A stretch of 64,000 nt of DNA, from contig CM073194.1 in NCBI GenBank assembly GCA_037042915.1, positions 4,216,001 through 4,280,000 of the forward strand, in the 5' to 3' direction. Of this stretch, positions 22,646 through 34,139 are shown in pieces. Position 1 is the first letter of the stretch; the number at the start of each line of letters is the position of its first letter. Origin of the DNA: Auricularia sp. M13. Its lineage: Eukaryota > Basidiomycota > Agaricomycetes > Auriculariales > Auriculariaceae. The notes beneath the pieces are model-generated. The model made no database searches, was not told where the DNA came from, and saw nothing but the letters and a program-made list of their open reading frames with translations. The translations under genes and the position numbers were made by a program.

Positions 22646-23814
22646 GCAGTTGTTGTCGTCGTCTAGGTAGACGAAGGGATTGAGGCATAGGCCACCTGTG
22701 GGATGTCAGTGACAAGGGGTGAAGCGGACGCCGGACACCGACGACGGACCGCAGCATTCGCAGTCCGAGCGAATATGATGAGCGGCGGGGGAGACATATA
22801 TCGAGAGTGCAGGGCGACGGAGACGGACCGCAGTTGGCGCTGTCGCTGGCGAACGTGGAGCTGAGGACGCAGTTGCTGTCTACGCAAAATCAGGGGACAT
22901 GCGGCGGCCGCCTCGTGATCATGATCAACGCACGACAGCAGACTTCGCCACCGCCGCTATTGCACGATACACCGCAGGCGCCTGGGCGCAAGGTGAGTCG
23001 CGCGGGCGAGTGCGATGTCTGCTTGAACATACCGCAGTGCTCCGGGCTGGCGCCGAGGTTCGCGCACGAGCCGCCTAGAGCGTCGTCGCAGAGATGAGCA
23101 TTGAATCATACGAGACGAAAGACGGAAATTAAAGGCGTGAGGCGCACCGCAGCAAGCTTCGCCGTTGACGCTGTCGCACGGCGTGCCGCAGTCGCCGCAG
23201 TGTGCGATGTCGTCCAAGAAATTGGCTCAGACGCCGGCTGTAGTACGCGCTCCGAGTCAGCCTGCACGAGGAGAAGAGGAATCGCGAAAAACGTGAACGC
23301 ACCACAGCAGCCGCGCTGACCGACGGGGCCGGGCGGGCACTCCGTCGCGCAGTCGCCGCAGAAGTCCGGGTTCGCGCTCGTGTCGCGGCAGAGCGAGCCT
23401 TTACATGCGCGCGTCAGCCGTGTCACACATCGCACAGTTGCAGACGTACCGCACAGCTCGTACTCAGGCCCGCATGTGCACGCCAACGTGCTCGGTTCCG
23501 GGAGCCTACACAAGCGCCGTTCAGAACAAGTCACGTGAGCGAAAGCGGACGTGTACTCTGGGAAAAGCGACGGCGACGCACGAGCAGTCCTCACAACCAA
23601 ACAGACTGGCCATGGTGAGCTTTTTAGAGCGGACTCAGCGGAGCATGAGCCGCTCGCGCGTGAGCTGGAGGCGCTGCACCGCGGCGGCGCCGTGCGCGGA
23701 ATTCGTCGTGGTCGCGGTGCCAGTGGCCCGACGGCAGTGATGTAGCAGGTTGTGGCTCGCCTGCACCTGCAGCGCCACGCAGAGAAGGAGGGTAAAGAGT
23801 GAGAGGAGATGCAT
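22646..23814 (-). CDS. Cysteine-rich secreted protein with STIG1-like NCG repeats (paralogue C, inverted)
   Basis: Minus strand. Start chosen at the second Met, MHLLSLFTLLLCVALQVQAS, a signal peptide, giving a better start than the upstream Met. RLQLTRERLML and the EDCS exon end match paralogues A and B. After the intron come LPEPSTLACTCGPEYELCG, then SLCRDTSANPDFCGDCATECPPG, DDIAHCGDCGTPCDSVNGEACCG, GSCANLGASPEHCG, GACGVSCNSGGGEVCC, DSANCG and VYLDDDNCG. The order of modules parallels A and B, but sequence divergence is greater, so this is an older or ectopic copy. The 3' end is uncertain: further small exons may reach about 22,430. Confidence 0.65.
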
Positions 23815-24148
23815 CGTGTGGGATGTCGTCGGAGGCCGGTCGCGGTGGATTCGAATCAAAATCCCGGGATTATCCCCAGTTTATGTCATATCTTGGTGAC
23901 AGGATGCCTGACGATTGTGGAAGAAATTTTCACTAGTATCTGGAGTCCTGGCGAGCTTCATCACGACCAGGAACGCACATTTATGCACTCTGCGCAACCG
24001 TCACGGTCCCGCCCATGCAACAGCGGCCATCTCCGACGCTGTGGCACATTCATCACCCGCATGACCGCGCGTCAGGCTCCGTCAGCTGCACTTCGGATTC
24101 CGCTCGTCCCACTGGCAGGCTCCTCCAGCCAACGACCGCGACACCGAC

Positions 24149-25838
24149 ATGTCTGCGCCGCCGCCGCCGCCGGGCGTCCTCGTCGGTACCTCCGCGGGTT
24201 ACCTGCGCCGTACGCACCCCCGCGCGCGCTCTCCCCGCCTCGTATTAGCACTGACATGATAACATAGTGGCAGCGTTTACGATGTTCTTGTACGACTACG
24301 GTGAGCCCGATCTGTGCCGTCCCCGACGCCGAGTTGCACGACTGAGCCAGATGCAGTATTGACGTTCGGCGACGAGGTGCGCCTTCCGCCTACCTTAAAG
24401 GATAGCAGCCCCTGACTCGGAGCGGATGACCAGGTTGAGTATATCTGGGTTAGTGATACAATCCCGCACTGTGCCTTGCAGATCTCTGCAGCTGACCACG
24501 ACGGACCGCAGAAAGCGCGGCGCACGCTTGCGAAGTGGCTCTTCCTTCTCGTCAGTCTTTCGTGCTTTTGAGCTTGCACGCCGTCTCGGATGCACTGACA
24601 TTGGATAGACACGCTATGTTACGTTCTGCTTCATCCTCATCGACACATTCTTTGTTATTGCGACGGGCATGACCAATGTGAGCACTTTCCTTCAATCCAT
24701 GTCAATGCGATGGCCTTCTAACCAAACCACAGGCGTGCGTCGGCCCGAGTCCAAATTCCATCTAGATGTTCGCACTACTGAAATCTACGCCGCAGATGCT
24801 CCTGGTACCCCAACATCTCAGCGGCCGGGCTCGTGTTCTCGGTTCTCGTCGTCCAAGGTCCGTCCAGATCCTTTCAAGTTCCCTTATGCACCACGTCTCC
24901 ATTTCCGCCTGACCTTTTCCTACACCAGTAATTCTCCAGCTACGAATATACGTCCTGTTCGACCGCCAGCGCTGGATGTTGTACACCAATATCGGCCTGA
25001 GCGTCCTCGAGCTCGCCGTGACGGTGTTCATCCTCGCGCGCGAGTTTCCCAAGAGCAAGAGTGCGTCCCGCGGTCTTTTCAAAAAGTAAAACTCACCAGC
25101 CGCGGCACAGTGTTGCCGTCGCCCGACTGGGTGATCGGCTCGTGCTATAGCTGGCACCCGCCCTCACTCGCCGCGGGGTTCGCTGCGCGTAAGTCCCCAC
25201 CTCCATCTCCGCTAATTGTTTCGTATTGAATTTTAAATGGAAACAGCATTGGCGTTCGAGACGTATCTCGCAGCGCTCGCAATCTACAACCTCCGCCGCG
25301 GGGCGAAGCTACGATTCCGCGCGACGGACATCATGAGCGTCCTCGTGCGGGACTCTGTCGTCTACGCCGTCTTGTACGTCCCCACCCGCAAAAACACATC
25401 GCCGCCCCGCCCTTCTGAATACTGATAATTCTGCGGTCCGCTTGTAGCATCGCAGCCGTGATGGCGCTCAACGTCGTGCTCATCGCGCTGTACCCCGTGC
25501 GCCGGCCGTTTTCACCCTACTCTTATCATCGGTCCTTTCTCACTTTTTTCCTCGCCGTCACTCTCACGCAGGCTCTCCCGGGATACGCGTCCATAGGCCT
25601 CGTAGACGCCGCGGGCGCAATCGGCGGGACGCGCCTGCTAATCAGCATGCTCTCCACGACCTCGCAATCAGAGTACGCGCGCGACCGGCACCGCGCGGAG
25701 TTCAGCATGGGCGACGACTCGCGCGCGACGACTGCCACCGTGCAGTTTGGGGAGAACACCGTGCGCAGGTACGCCCTCGCACCATGTATACCGTCGCATA
25801 CTGACTTCAACTTGGCGCTGGCAGTCGCTGGCGATTAA
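24149..25838 (+). CDS. Probable multi-pass membrane protein, DUF6533-like
   Basis: Spliced gene with approximate limits. Exon 1 starts MSAPPPPPGVLVGTSAG. Later exons give FTMFLYDY, then after an intron YILTFGDEVRLPPTL, which resembles the D-x-x-LTF-x-x-EV motif of basidiomycete DUF6533 proteins. Hydrophobic segments follow: LFDRQRWMLYTNIGLSVLEL, AVTVFILAREFP, SVLVRDSVVYAVLY and IAAVMALNVVLIALYPV. The family is predicted to have about seven membrane helices and has no proven function. After ALPGYASIGLVDAAG comes a hydrophilic tail containing TSQSEYARDRHRAEF. The stop at 25838 is one reading; a last intron from about 25,768 could extend the gene. Several inner exons could not be fixed by eye. 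Confidence 0.5.
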
Positions 25839-26756
25839 CGTTCCTCGAGGCGCTCTTGCCGCGGACGACGACCATGGGCACCGTGTCGGTCAGACTACAC
25901 GACCGGGATGGAGATGTATAACAGGAACATCGTCTGGACTCTTCTATGGCCCGGGGCCCAGCTTCGGTAGGTCTTGGACTGCCGAGTTTTGTACCGTGTA
26001 CGATTCCGTCCCCTCACAGCGTGGGGAGGTGAGTGAAACTGGAGGACGGACATGGTCTATGTGTTATAATGTTATCATTTTGTACCGATTGCGCATGCTC
26101 CGTGGAAGGAGGAAGGAAAGCAGACTCGTCACGCGTACGGAACGGTTGAAACCCCGTCGACGCGTCTTCGCTCTGGCTCGTGATCATGATCTTCGCAGTT
26201 ACTTACTTCAATTCCTCCGCAACGCTATCGGAGCTTCTCAAGGACTTGACGCTGTCAACGATGCTGTCTTGTTTATTTGATTGCGCGAGCTCCTGGTACT
26301 CGTGGGCGACGCTGTCTGTAGTACGGCCAATGGTTGGGCCCTGACCTCAAGGGCTCCCAACACGTTGACCACATGCGCAGGTGGTGACATCCTCCGAACC
26401 ATGGTCATGGGCGAAATGCTTCGCAGCTATCATTGACCACGTCCGACCTCCTTCGGTCCAAAGTCGCTGGGGTCCACAGCCTCGCTCGTCGCGCAACGCG
26501 GGCGCCTCTACCCATTGCCGCATTACAGTGCAGGTCACTGTTAACCTGGTGGTCGAGAGCTTCGACAACCATGGCGGCGGCGGTCTTCGGAGCTGTGAAT
26601 TTATAGCGCGGGCCAAGCGCTGGCTAGGAATTAGGTACTCACGTTGTCCGTCGCAAGGATAGCAGCTCACGGTGCCGTTTATAACTCGGTACATAGCGGC
26701 ATTGACCCTCACTGGACCCGGGATAGTGAAGTGGTTGTCATTTGTAAGAGATTATT

Positions 26757-26941
26757 AGCATGAGTTTCTGCAAGAATGTACGACAATAAGGTGAGGGTGG
26801 TTGTCAATAAATCTCAGTGCCACCATTCAGACTATTTACCTATTGAAGGAATATAGTTTGTAATTCGTGAGAGAGTGCCACCGAGATTTGTATTGTGCCA
26901 CCTTCAATGGATACTCATGGATTCTTGCAGAAAATCATGCT
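26757..26941. repeat. Imperfect inverted repeat, MITE-like, about 185 bp
   Basis: AGCATGAGTTTCTGCAAGAAT (26757-26777) pairs with ATTCTTGCAGAAAATCATGCT (26921-26941), with one mismatch. Inner blocks AAATCTCAGTGCCACC and GTGCCACCGAGATTT also pair. This indicates a small non-autonomous element or a structured transcript. No clear target duplication was seen. Confidence 0.65.
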
Positions 26942-27075
26942 GATATATTCGTATAGTTACCAAAATCTGCCTTACCTGTCAAACGCGGATGCAATCTCCT
27001 TTTTGGGGCAGGGAAACGACCTGTTATGACCTCCTTCCTATATACTCCGCACGGGCGCCTAACACCATACCACGT

Positions 27076-27480
27076 TCGCTCGTCATTGTGGTGACGGCGC
27101 GGAACGGTCTGCCTGCTATGACGGTGTTGTCCTTTCGCCGTGCAATGCGGCCTGGCGTCGATGCATGGTCAATGACGCGTTCCTGTCGGTAGGCTTCGTC
27201 GCCTTGCGAAGTTCATGTCATCGCAGTGACGCCGGCCTGGGCTTCCCTCTTGCTGCTGCTGCTCTGCTGCTGGACACCACGTCGGGTCGTCATTGTAGTG
27301 ACGCCGCCGTACTTGCTCTGCTGCTCACTGTGATCTCATTTCGTGGTGGCGTGAGGTATGGCATTGACGCATGTTCCATGACGCGCTCTGGCTGGGTATG
27401 GTTCGTCGCAGTACCGAGTTCACGCCTTGCACGACGCCGCTGCGGGCGTCTGTGTTGATCGCCTGCCAGGCACGTCACGG
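27076..27480 (+). repeat. Degenerate tandem repeat of about 200 bp with TGACGCG motifs
   Basis: Two diverged copies begin GTCATTGT(G/A)GTGACG at about 27,080 and 27,290. Both contain GCATG(G/T)TC..ATGACGCG followed by TTCGTCGC. ACGCGT is at 27175-27180, and another at 27512-27517 lies just past the repeat. It does not code for a recognisable protein. Confidence 0.55.
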
Positions 27481-28109
27481 ATATCATTATGGTCTTGACG
27501 CATTTGCTGTGACGCGTGGTGCTGCCCGACAGTTCACGGGTCGAGGTCTGCAGGTCGTCGTTTTGCTTTTGCTTACTTGCGCCACCCCTATGACGTCCTG
27601 TGCCAGCGAGTTTCTACCAGTGCTCCGGGCTGGAGTACGGTCTTTTGGGCTGCAGGGGTGACTTGGACGCACTTCTCCACTGCCAATGATGTCTACGCCC
27701 AAGCCGTACCACTGCACATTCAGCTCCAACACCTGTGAACTCGATGTCCTACTTGCGAAAATAAGTTGAGTGAGTCCGCGGCCAGGTTTCATGCTGTTAT
27801 TGTGAGCCGGAGCCTTTGCAGGCGGCACGAGGGCTGTTCTGCTTACGCGCGGACCCGGCGTGTCCTTGGACGACGTGGGCCTAGAACTGAAATTGGGGAA
27901 CGCGCTCGCCATGGCAACGATGATTGCGCGCCCTAGGAAAAGAGGTCGAAATGCTCAGGTTCCCTGCGCGCGTCATACCTATGATGTTGGGATATCCAAA
28001 ACCCGACGCACTTTGTGCCTGGCGATTCAGTCTGCACGTCATATGCGTTCGTCATGGTTATGAGTTATTCGCTCTTGAGTCTCATCGCGGGACTGGAGGC
28101 ACATTTACC

Positions 28110-28117
28110 TATAAATA
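28110..28117 (+). promoter_or_regulatory. TATA box of first island gene
   Basis: TATAAATA 74 nt before the ATG at 28184. ACGCGT sites at 27175 and 27512 lie further upstream. Confidence 0.55.
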
Positions 28118-28183
28118 GGATGCAGCTCGCGACGGAATGCTCATCGCAGCTCACACAGGGGCTTGGGAATAGAGCGCAGGCAC

Positions 28184-28339
28184 GATGTCGTCGTTGCTGC
28201 TCTCCGGTTACCTCGCCTTGAGCAAGGGCCGGCGCATTTCCTCGGAAAATCCCAACACGCGAAAGACAACGCAGCACATGTATTATGACACGGTCATTCA
28301 AACCAGTGGCGTTGACGTTCCGGCTGAAATTCGCTACTG
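28184..28339 (+). pseudogene. 5' part of an island gene interrupted by an LTR element
   Basis: The frame opens MSSLLLSGYLALSKGRR and runs to the insertion point, where the TACTG target duplication and the LTR begin. The 3' part lies beyond the element (from 32656). Comparable N-terminal parts of the island family are poorly conserved, so membership is inferred from the 3' part. This piece alone cannot encode the family's domain. Confidence 0.6.
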
Positions 28340-29197
28340 TGTTGCGGTCATCACGGCCGTCGCAAGCTCTGTCCGCTTGCCCGCGGGTTTTACGCCGCTT
28401 CGCCGAGCGTTCGGTCGCTGCTGTATACAGTCGGCGCACTGTTTATCCTCGGACGGAGACTCGGCCAGGGTTATACGCCTAGAGCTGCTCACCTCGGGAT
28501 ATGATCGACGCGCCGCTCTCTACCTGTCTAGAGGGTGAGACGACCTCGGCGCATACCCCAATTCGGCTCGGTGGAGGCTTCTTCTCCTCGGACCAGGGTT
28601 CGGCAGCTTTCCCTTCGCCGTATATGTCGGATATGGGCGTTACGGTGCTCGGGACAAGCTCCAGGACCACCTTTGGACCTGGGGCTGACTCGGCGGGTCA
28701 CCTTGAGCGGCCTCGGAGAGTCGGGAACGCCTCTATTGGACTTCTCGTGGGTGCGGTACTCCTCGGATGGATAGTAGGCTGGTTATCATCGCCTGATACA
28801 AGCTCGGCTACACCCTCGGACCCTCGGCCCGTGGCCTCAACAGTGCGGCGCTCTCCCCGTGTACTCGGGAGGTGCCCTCCTCCTCGGTCCGTACCCTCGG
28901 TGGATGGGTGTGCGTGTGTAGCATACCTCGGCACCTTCACCCTATCTCGGACCACGTGCGACTGGAGGTGTGGTATGGTTTTGGCACCATGGGAGACGAC
29001 GGTGGGTGGACCCTTTAGCTCCGGGATCACCCTGGACCGGATCAGCGGACCTTGGGGAGGGGTATATAGGTTGTAGGGTGTAGATGCGTGTACCCTAGGT
29101 TTGGTCTGGTCAATTGTACCGCTTGTCCGTTCTTCCTCGTCCCTCTCTCCTCTCTTGGGCGTCGGTCTCGGCGAGTGACGAGCGCTCTGCCGTGACA
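28340..29197 (+). repeat. Left LTR
   Basis: 858 bp, TG...CA, with a TATATAG box near the end (about 29,071). Appears identical to the right LTR, offset by exactly 3458 nt. Confidence 0.88.
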
Positions 29198-30181
29198 TAA
29201 GACCAAACCTTCACTCCCTTTCGACCGACGCTCATCCCTCTTCTCCTTCCCCACACGGCCGCGGCGTCCTCTCGACTACTATCGCCCGTGTGTCAAAGCC
29301 GACGACCTCATCAGGCCGGCCTCGCCGTCAGCGAGCCGCTGTGCACCGGCCGAGGTCCATTGGCACCCGCATCCTTCTCCCTCGGAGTCGCCACCCACCC
29401 CGAGAAGCGAGGCGTACGCTGTCAAGGCCCTATCTCCACCCCATCGGCCGCAGCGCATGACCAAGCCCTTGGCACAGCCTCTCCACACGGTCGCGCGGGA
29501 TACCCCCGATCCCGCCCTCGGCGACCCCTGGTGCAGCACCTCCTTCGCACCTTCTACCCCGGCGAGTAAACCGAGACACTCGCCTACGCCCAAAATCCCA
29601 CCCCGGTTGTCTGGACTTGCGCGCTCAAGCCACAGCTGTTGTACCTTCCCCTCTCGCACGCCATCGGCAGATGGGGCCTCGGCCGTGATCCGGATGGACT
29701 GGATGCACGCGCCGCAACGCCCGAGATATGTATACCCTCATCCCGAGGACGTCACGACCCACTGGCCACTGGCTGGACGAACTGTACGATGTCTCACGAC
29801 CCTCCGAGCTCACGCCGAAGCTCCGGCAACCAGTAACTTCACTCGCTGCGCGAATCCCAGCCGCCGACGGCGGATCCCACACGTTCCTTATTTCCCTTAT
29901 CACTTACAGGTCGTGGCGCGGGCGCAGTCGGACCCACAGGACACAGTACAAGATTGGAATCCCACGGCCCTCGGACACTGGATTCGGCCGCAGGAGACAT
30001 ACATTAAACGGCACCCCATCTAGGATGGACGCGCAGGCGGTCGGAACCGAACCCTTGGACCCGCAGGGAGGAGCCCAATTATTCTCACACGGACCCGGAC
30101 CCTCGCCTCGGTCGCAAGTTCAAGAAAACTATTTATATTTTGTACACGCGCCCATTGCGACAAGAAAACTACATACAAGCC

Positions 30182-31650
30182 GGCCGATTCGAGCATCTAG
30201 TCCATATCCATCGCCTCCTCCACCTCCTCCTCCTCCTCCTCCTCCGGACCCGACTCAGGTGGCGCGGATGCGCGCGAGGAGGCCGCCCCAGGTGTCACGG
30301 AGGCGCGCGACGACCGAGTAGCGGTACCCGCTGCGAAGCGAGTGCCCCGACGCATCGCCGAGCGCAAAGGCGCCGTCGCCGACGGCTGCGCATTCGCGGC
30401 CGCACCCCGGTGACCAGCGCCCACGCCGCCGCAAACTGGCCCATGAAGTTGGGGTGCAGCGCGGGCGCTGCGACCCCGACCTCACCCGGCGCCTCGATAG
30501 GCAGCGCCGGCAAGCTCTCCTTCGCCGCCCGGGACCGCGACACACGGGATGATGACGATGCGGGCACCTGGGACGTGACCGACGCGGCGCGGGAACGAGA
30601 AGGCGGCGCGCGCGCGCCCGATACCGGCGCCTTGGAGCCCTTGCCCGTCTTGGTCCCGAACCCGAGCGGGGCGCGCAGGTCCTTCCAAGAGCACTTTACC
30701 TTCCGACGCGAGCACTCGAGGCACGCCGCCAGCCCCTGCGCCGGAAGGCAGTCGTCGTCGCGGTCCGCACAACGGCTGCACGGCTGCCCAGTGTCAGATA
30801 TCACAACCCGCGCTGGACGATGGTAACTACTCACCGAGGTCGGGACCCCATGGCGGTCTATCAGACCCTCCGCGAACGCCCGGTCCCACGCATGTCGGCG
30901 GTCGCGCAGAGCGGGTTGCTCCTCCACGCCGGGCGGGGGTGTCCGTGGCCGACGCGGGTGATGCAACACAGAGCCCAACGACGGCGGCGCAGGAGCGGGC
31001 GGCATCCGCACAGCAGACGATGAGCGCGGCCGACGAGCAGGCGGCGCCGAGGGAACAGACGGAGCGGGCGCCGACGGTCGGGACGAAGACGACGCTGGCG
31101 CAGGACGACGCGGCCGAGGAACAACAACCGACGGCGGCGGCGGCGCGGACCTCTCGCACTCGGCGTACAGCGGGTGCCCGGGCGGGATCTTCAGCGTCGA
31201 GCAACGGGTCCTGAACACGGCATCCGACGGCAGAGGCGGGAGGCGAAGCGCCAGCGGACGAACTTGCTCGGATAGCGCGGCGGGCACGGACAAAACGGAG
31301 ACAGGAGAGCGTCCGCGGGCGACGAGCAAGCAGCCAGACCGAGAGCAAGAGCACGGGCCGACGGCAACAACGAGAAGAGCAGGCGGCGCTCGACGCCGAA
31401 CTCCAACTGTCGGTCGCGGGCCAGGTCACGGTGCGCAGCGGGGATGCCAGGGTCGCCGAGCGCGGCGGCGATGCGGTCCATGGCGTCGGTCAGGACAGCG
31501 ATGCGGGCCTCCATATCCACGGTCCGGGCGCGCGAGAGCACAAAGTCGGGCAGCACGGGCACCCAGGCGGGTGCTCCGCCACTGCGCTGGTCGTCGCGGG
31601 CGTCGTCTGCGCGGTCTGCAGAGGGCATGGTGGTGGTAAGAGGACAAGAA
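30182..31650 (-). other. Antisense coding-like stretch inside the LTR element, with Cys-rich cluster
   Basis: The minus strand of the interior has long open frames, Pro/Ala-rich, including CSRCADRDDDCLPAQ and CLECSRRKVKCSW. This resembles the Cys clusters that recur in basidiomycete Gag-like and Zn-cluster proteins. It runs against the presumed element direction. It could be a captured host exon set or a Gag-like remnant; no further assignment is possible. Confidence 0.45.
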
Positions 31651-31797
31651 GCAGATTGACAGGCCGAAGCTTTATGTCCAACCGCGAACTGAATTGCCAT
31701 TCAGTCCGCGGCGCCCTCGGCCCGTTGTTTCGTCCTCCCCGCCTTTCGCCTCTCGCCCTCGGACGCTCTCTCGGCTCGCGGCTTGAAAGGGGGGTTA

Positions 31798-32655
31798 TGT
31801 TGCGGTCATCACGGCCGTCGCAAGCTCTGTCCGCTTGCCCGCGGGTTTTACGCCGCTTCGCCGAGCGTTCGGTCGCTGCTGTATACAGTCGGCGCACTGT
31901 TTATCCTCGGACGGAGACTCGGCCAGGGTTATACGCCTAGAGCTGCTCACCTCGGGATATGATCGACGCGCCGCTCTCTACCTGTCTAGAGGGTGAGACG
32001 ACCTCGGCGCATACCCCAATTCGGCTCGGTGGAGGCTTCTTCTCCTCGGACCAGGGTTCGGCAGCTTTCCCTTCGCCGTATATGTCGGATATGGGCGTTA
32101 CGGTGCTCGGGACAAGCTCCAGGACCACCTTTGGACCTGGGGCTGACTCGGCGGGTCACCTTGAGCGGCCTCGGAGAGTCGGGAACGCCTCTATTGGACT
32201 TCTCGTGGGTGCGGTACTCCTCGGATGGATAGTAGGCTGGTTATCATCGCCTGATACAAGCTCGGCTACACCCTCGGACCCTCGGCCCGTGGCCTCAACA
32301 GTGCGGCGCTCTCCCCGTGTACTCGGGAGGTGCCCTCCTCCTCGGTCCGTACCCTCGGTGGATGGGTGTGCGTGTGTAGCATACCTCGGCACCTTCACCC
32401 TATCTCGGACCACGTGCGACTGGAGGTGTGGTATGGTTTTGGCACCATGGGAGACGACGGTGGGTGGACCCTTTAGCTCCGGGATCACCCTGGACCGGAT
32501 CAGCGGACCTTGGGGAGGGGTATATAGGTTGTAGGGTGTAGATGCGTGTACCCTAGGTTTGGTCTGGTCAATTGTACCGCTTGTCCGTTCTTCCTCGTCC
32601 CTCTCTCCTCTCTTGGGCGTCGGTCTCGGCGAGTGACGAGCGCTCTGCCGTGACA
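31798..32655 (+). repeat. Right LTR
   Basis: 858-bp copy of the left LTR, preceded by the purine-rich tract at about 31,782-31,794 and followed by TACTG. Confidence 0.88.
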
Positions 32656-33490
32656 TACTGGGTCCCATCTACGGAGCAACCGCTGGCGGACGGTACTGTC
32701 GTCGACGTGCTTGCCAAGGTGCACGTTCCTCCGAACGGCACTGCTCTCCTGGACGTCACTCAGTTCATCCCTTTCCCCGGCGACCCCACCGATCCCAAGT
32801 ACGAGGACAGCATTCCCGACCGGCCATTCCCCACTTTAATTGCGCTCGGCCATACCGCTGGGCCGGCAGAGACAATGGACGACGGTGCTTCTGTTGGGTA
32901 CGAAGTTCAGTGCTCGGATTACATTCGGGATCAGAACAGGTCCTCACGAATATAGTGTGTCTGAACATGCGAATGTGGTTGGCCCAGACTAACAATGATT
33001 CCAGCTCCAGGTTTGATGCTTCAAAGGCACGGTGGAAGAAGACCCCTCGGCCATCGCAGGGAACATCGGTGTTCGTTGTCGGGCTTGCGCACGGTGTTCA
33101 TCTTCCGACAGGCAACCTTATGGTTGACGTCGATCAGCTGCAGCTCAACGTCGGCTCCTCGGGTCCTACAGCACAAGCTTCTACAGCTCGGATTGAAGTG
33201 GGCGGCCCGCCAGCGAAGCGCCGTCGTTTCCCGACTAGCGCTGCGTCTAATCAACAGGCTGAGCCAACGTGAGTGATGGCTAGTTGACTAGTGCCGCTCA
33301 AACATTGCTAACGGTTTCCAGGAAATCGTCGCCGAGGGAAGACTCAATTGCGCATGGGATTCCGTTGGATATTGAAGCGCAGGAAGTTGCAGATGAAGGA
33401 GCAGAGGGGCGCCTCAGCAAGAAGAAATCCGCGGGTAGCAGACGCAAGCCTGCGCAGCGTCGAGATGAGAACGACGAAGGAGAAGGATAA
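32656..33490 (+). pseudogene. 3' part of an OB-like family gene interrupted by the LTR element (member 1)
   Basis: Reading resumes after the LTR with VPSTEQPLADGTVVDVLAK, then VHVPPNGTALLDVTQFI, PFPTLIALGHTAG and, after short introns (about 32,955-33,005), SVFVVGLAHGVHLPTG. A basic Ser/Lys-rich tail ends at 33490 (KKKSAGSRRKPAQRRD). These blocks align with the other island family members: beta-strand-like G-x-V..V, FxG-x-hydrophobic-S/A, then a G-hydrophobic-x-G-hydrophobic block. Apart from the insertion, the 3' exons look well kept, so the disruption is young. Function unknown; ssDNA binding is inferred. Confidence 0.65.
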
Positions 33491-33714
33491 GTGTCGAAAC
33501 GGTGATGGACATGTAGAGTTTACGTTCGGGGGGCCCTTGCAATAGTCTTGCCTGGAACGCCGCACGAGACGTCGTGCTACGATCATAAGTTGTCGTTGTG
33601 TGTACAATACGGGGACGTTTGTTTATGCGTGTTCAGAAAATGCAAAAAAAAAACGTATAAGAGGCCGGAGCCAGTGAGGTAAAGGGCGAGCAAAATATCC
33701 CGATTTGGTATTCG

Positions 33715-33794
33715 ACGCGTGACGTCACCTGGAAACCCCGAGGTTTAGACGTCCATTCTATGACATTCTAGCACATGGTTGTCTTTCTTATAAG
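33715..33794 (+). promoter_or_regulatory. Promoter with ACGCGT (MCB-like) site, GTGACGTCAC palindrome and TATA box
   Basis: ACGCGT at 33715-33720 runs directly into GACGTCACC; TATAAG lies at 33789-33794, 56 nt before the ATG at 33850. In yeasts ACGCGT is the MluI cell-cycle box read by MBF at G1/S. Confidence 0.5.
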
Positions 33795-33849
33795 GCTCGA
33801 CGTATTTAAGCCCGCAATCCAACGCCCTCCGCGTCCCAGCTCACCCACC

Positions 33850-34139
33850 ATGAATGCAGAAGTGATCAAGATGACCCTGCGTCAACGGGGGAGCATCGTG
33901 TGCGAAGTCGGTCCGAACATGGTAGTTTTGCGTCTTTGTGTTGATGACGTCAGTAGAATGACGCTGAGGAGAAGGCTTCTACTAATACACTGGCTTAGAT
34001 TACTGTCGCCCATATTAAGCTGCCCACCACCGACGACGCGGACGTCGTTGCCAACATGGTTGCTGCCGCTGCGACGGACACTGTGGCGTGCTTTTGTGTA
34101 CTTCCCGCGGCACTCTTCCGCCGCGCGCGAGCGGTGTGA
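33850..34139 (+). CDS. Small island protein, two exons, unknown
   Basis: Exon 1 begins MNAEVIKMTLRQRGS and continues SIVCEVGPNMVVLRLCVDD. An intron GTCAGT...CTTAG follows, then ITVAHIKLPTTDDADVVAN and a Cys/Ala-rich end FRRARAV-stop at 34137-34139. No known family was recognised. The short alternating hydrophobic strands could form a small beta domain. It has its own TATA and ACGCGT site and lies in the same orientation as the whole island. Confidence 0.5.

Larger units (their letters stand above)
25839..28109. other. Long stretch without a supported gene, left margin of the accessory island
   Basis: No coding region was recognised. It holds a small inverted repeat (26,757-26,941) and a degenerate tandem repeat with TGACGCGT motifs (27,076-27,480). 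Any left end of the Helitron-associated island should lie here. Confidence 0.45.
28340..32655 (+). mobile_element. Non-autonomous LTR retrotransposon (LARD-like), target duplication TACTG
   Basis: The element has 858-bp direct LTRs beginning TG and ending CA, and identical 5-bp flanks TACTG on both sides (28335-28339 and 32656-32660). Orientation is taken as plus, because a purine-rich GAAAGGGGGG tract precedes the right LTR and a TATATAG box lies in the LTR. The 2.6-kb interior has no recognisable protease, RT, RNase H or integrase. The LTRs look identical by eye, so insertion is recent. As a non-autonomous element it looks structurally whole. Confidence 0.88.

Noticed and set aside
28501-29076. 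191-aa open frame repeated at 31959-32534
   Set aside because: The two copies lie in the LTRs, so the identity comes from the LTR repeat and not from a duplicated gene.
29457-30321. Plus-strand frames in the LTR element interior as possible Gag/Pol
   Set aside because: No protease, RT, RNase H or integrase signature could be seen.
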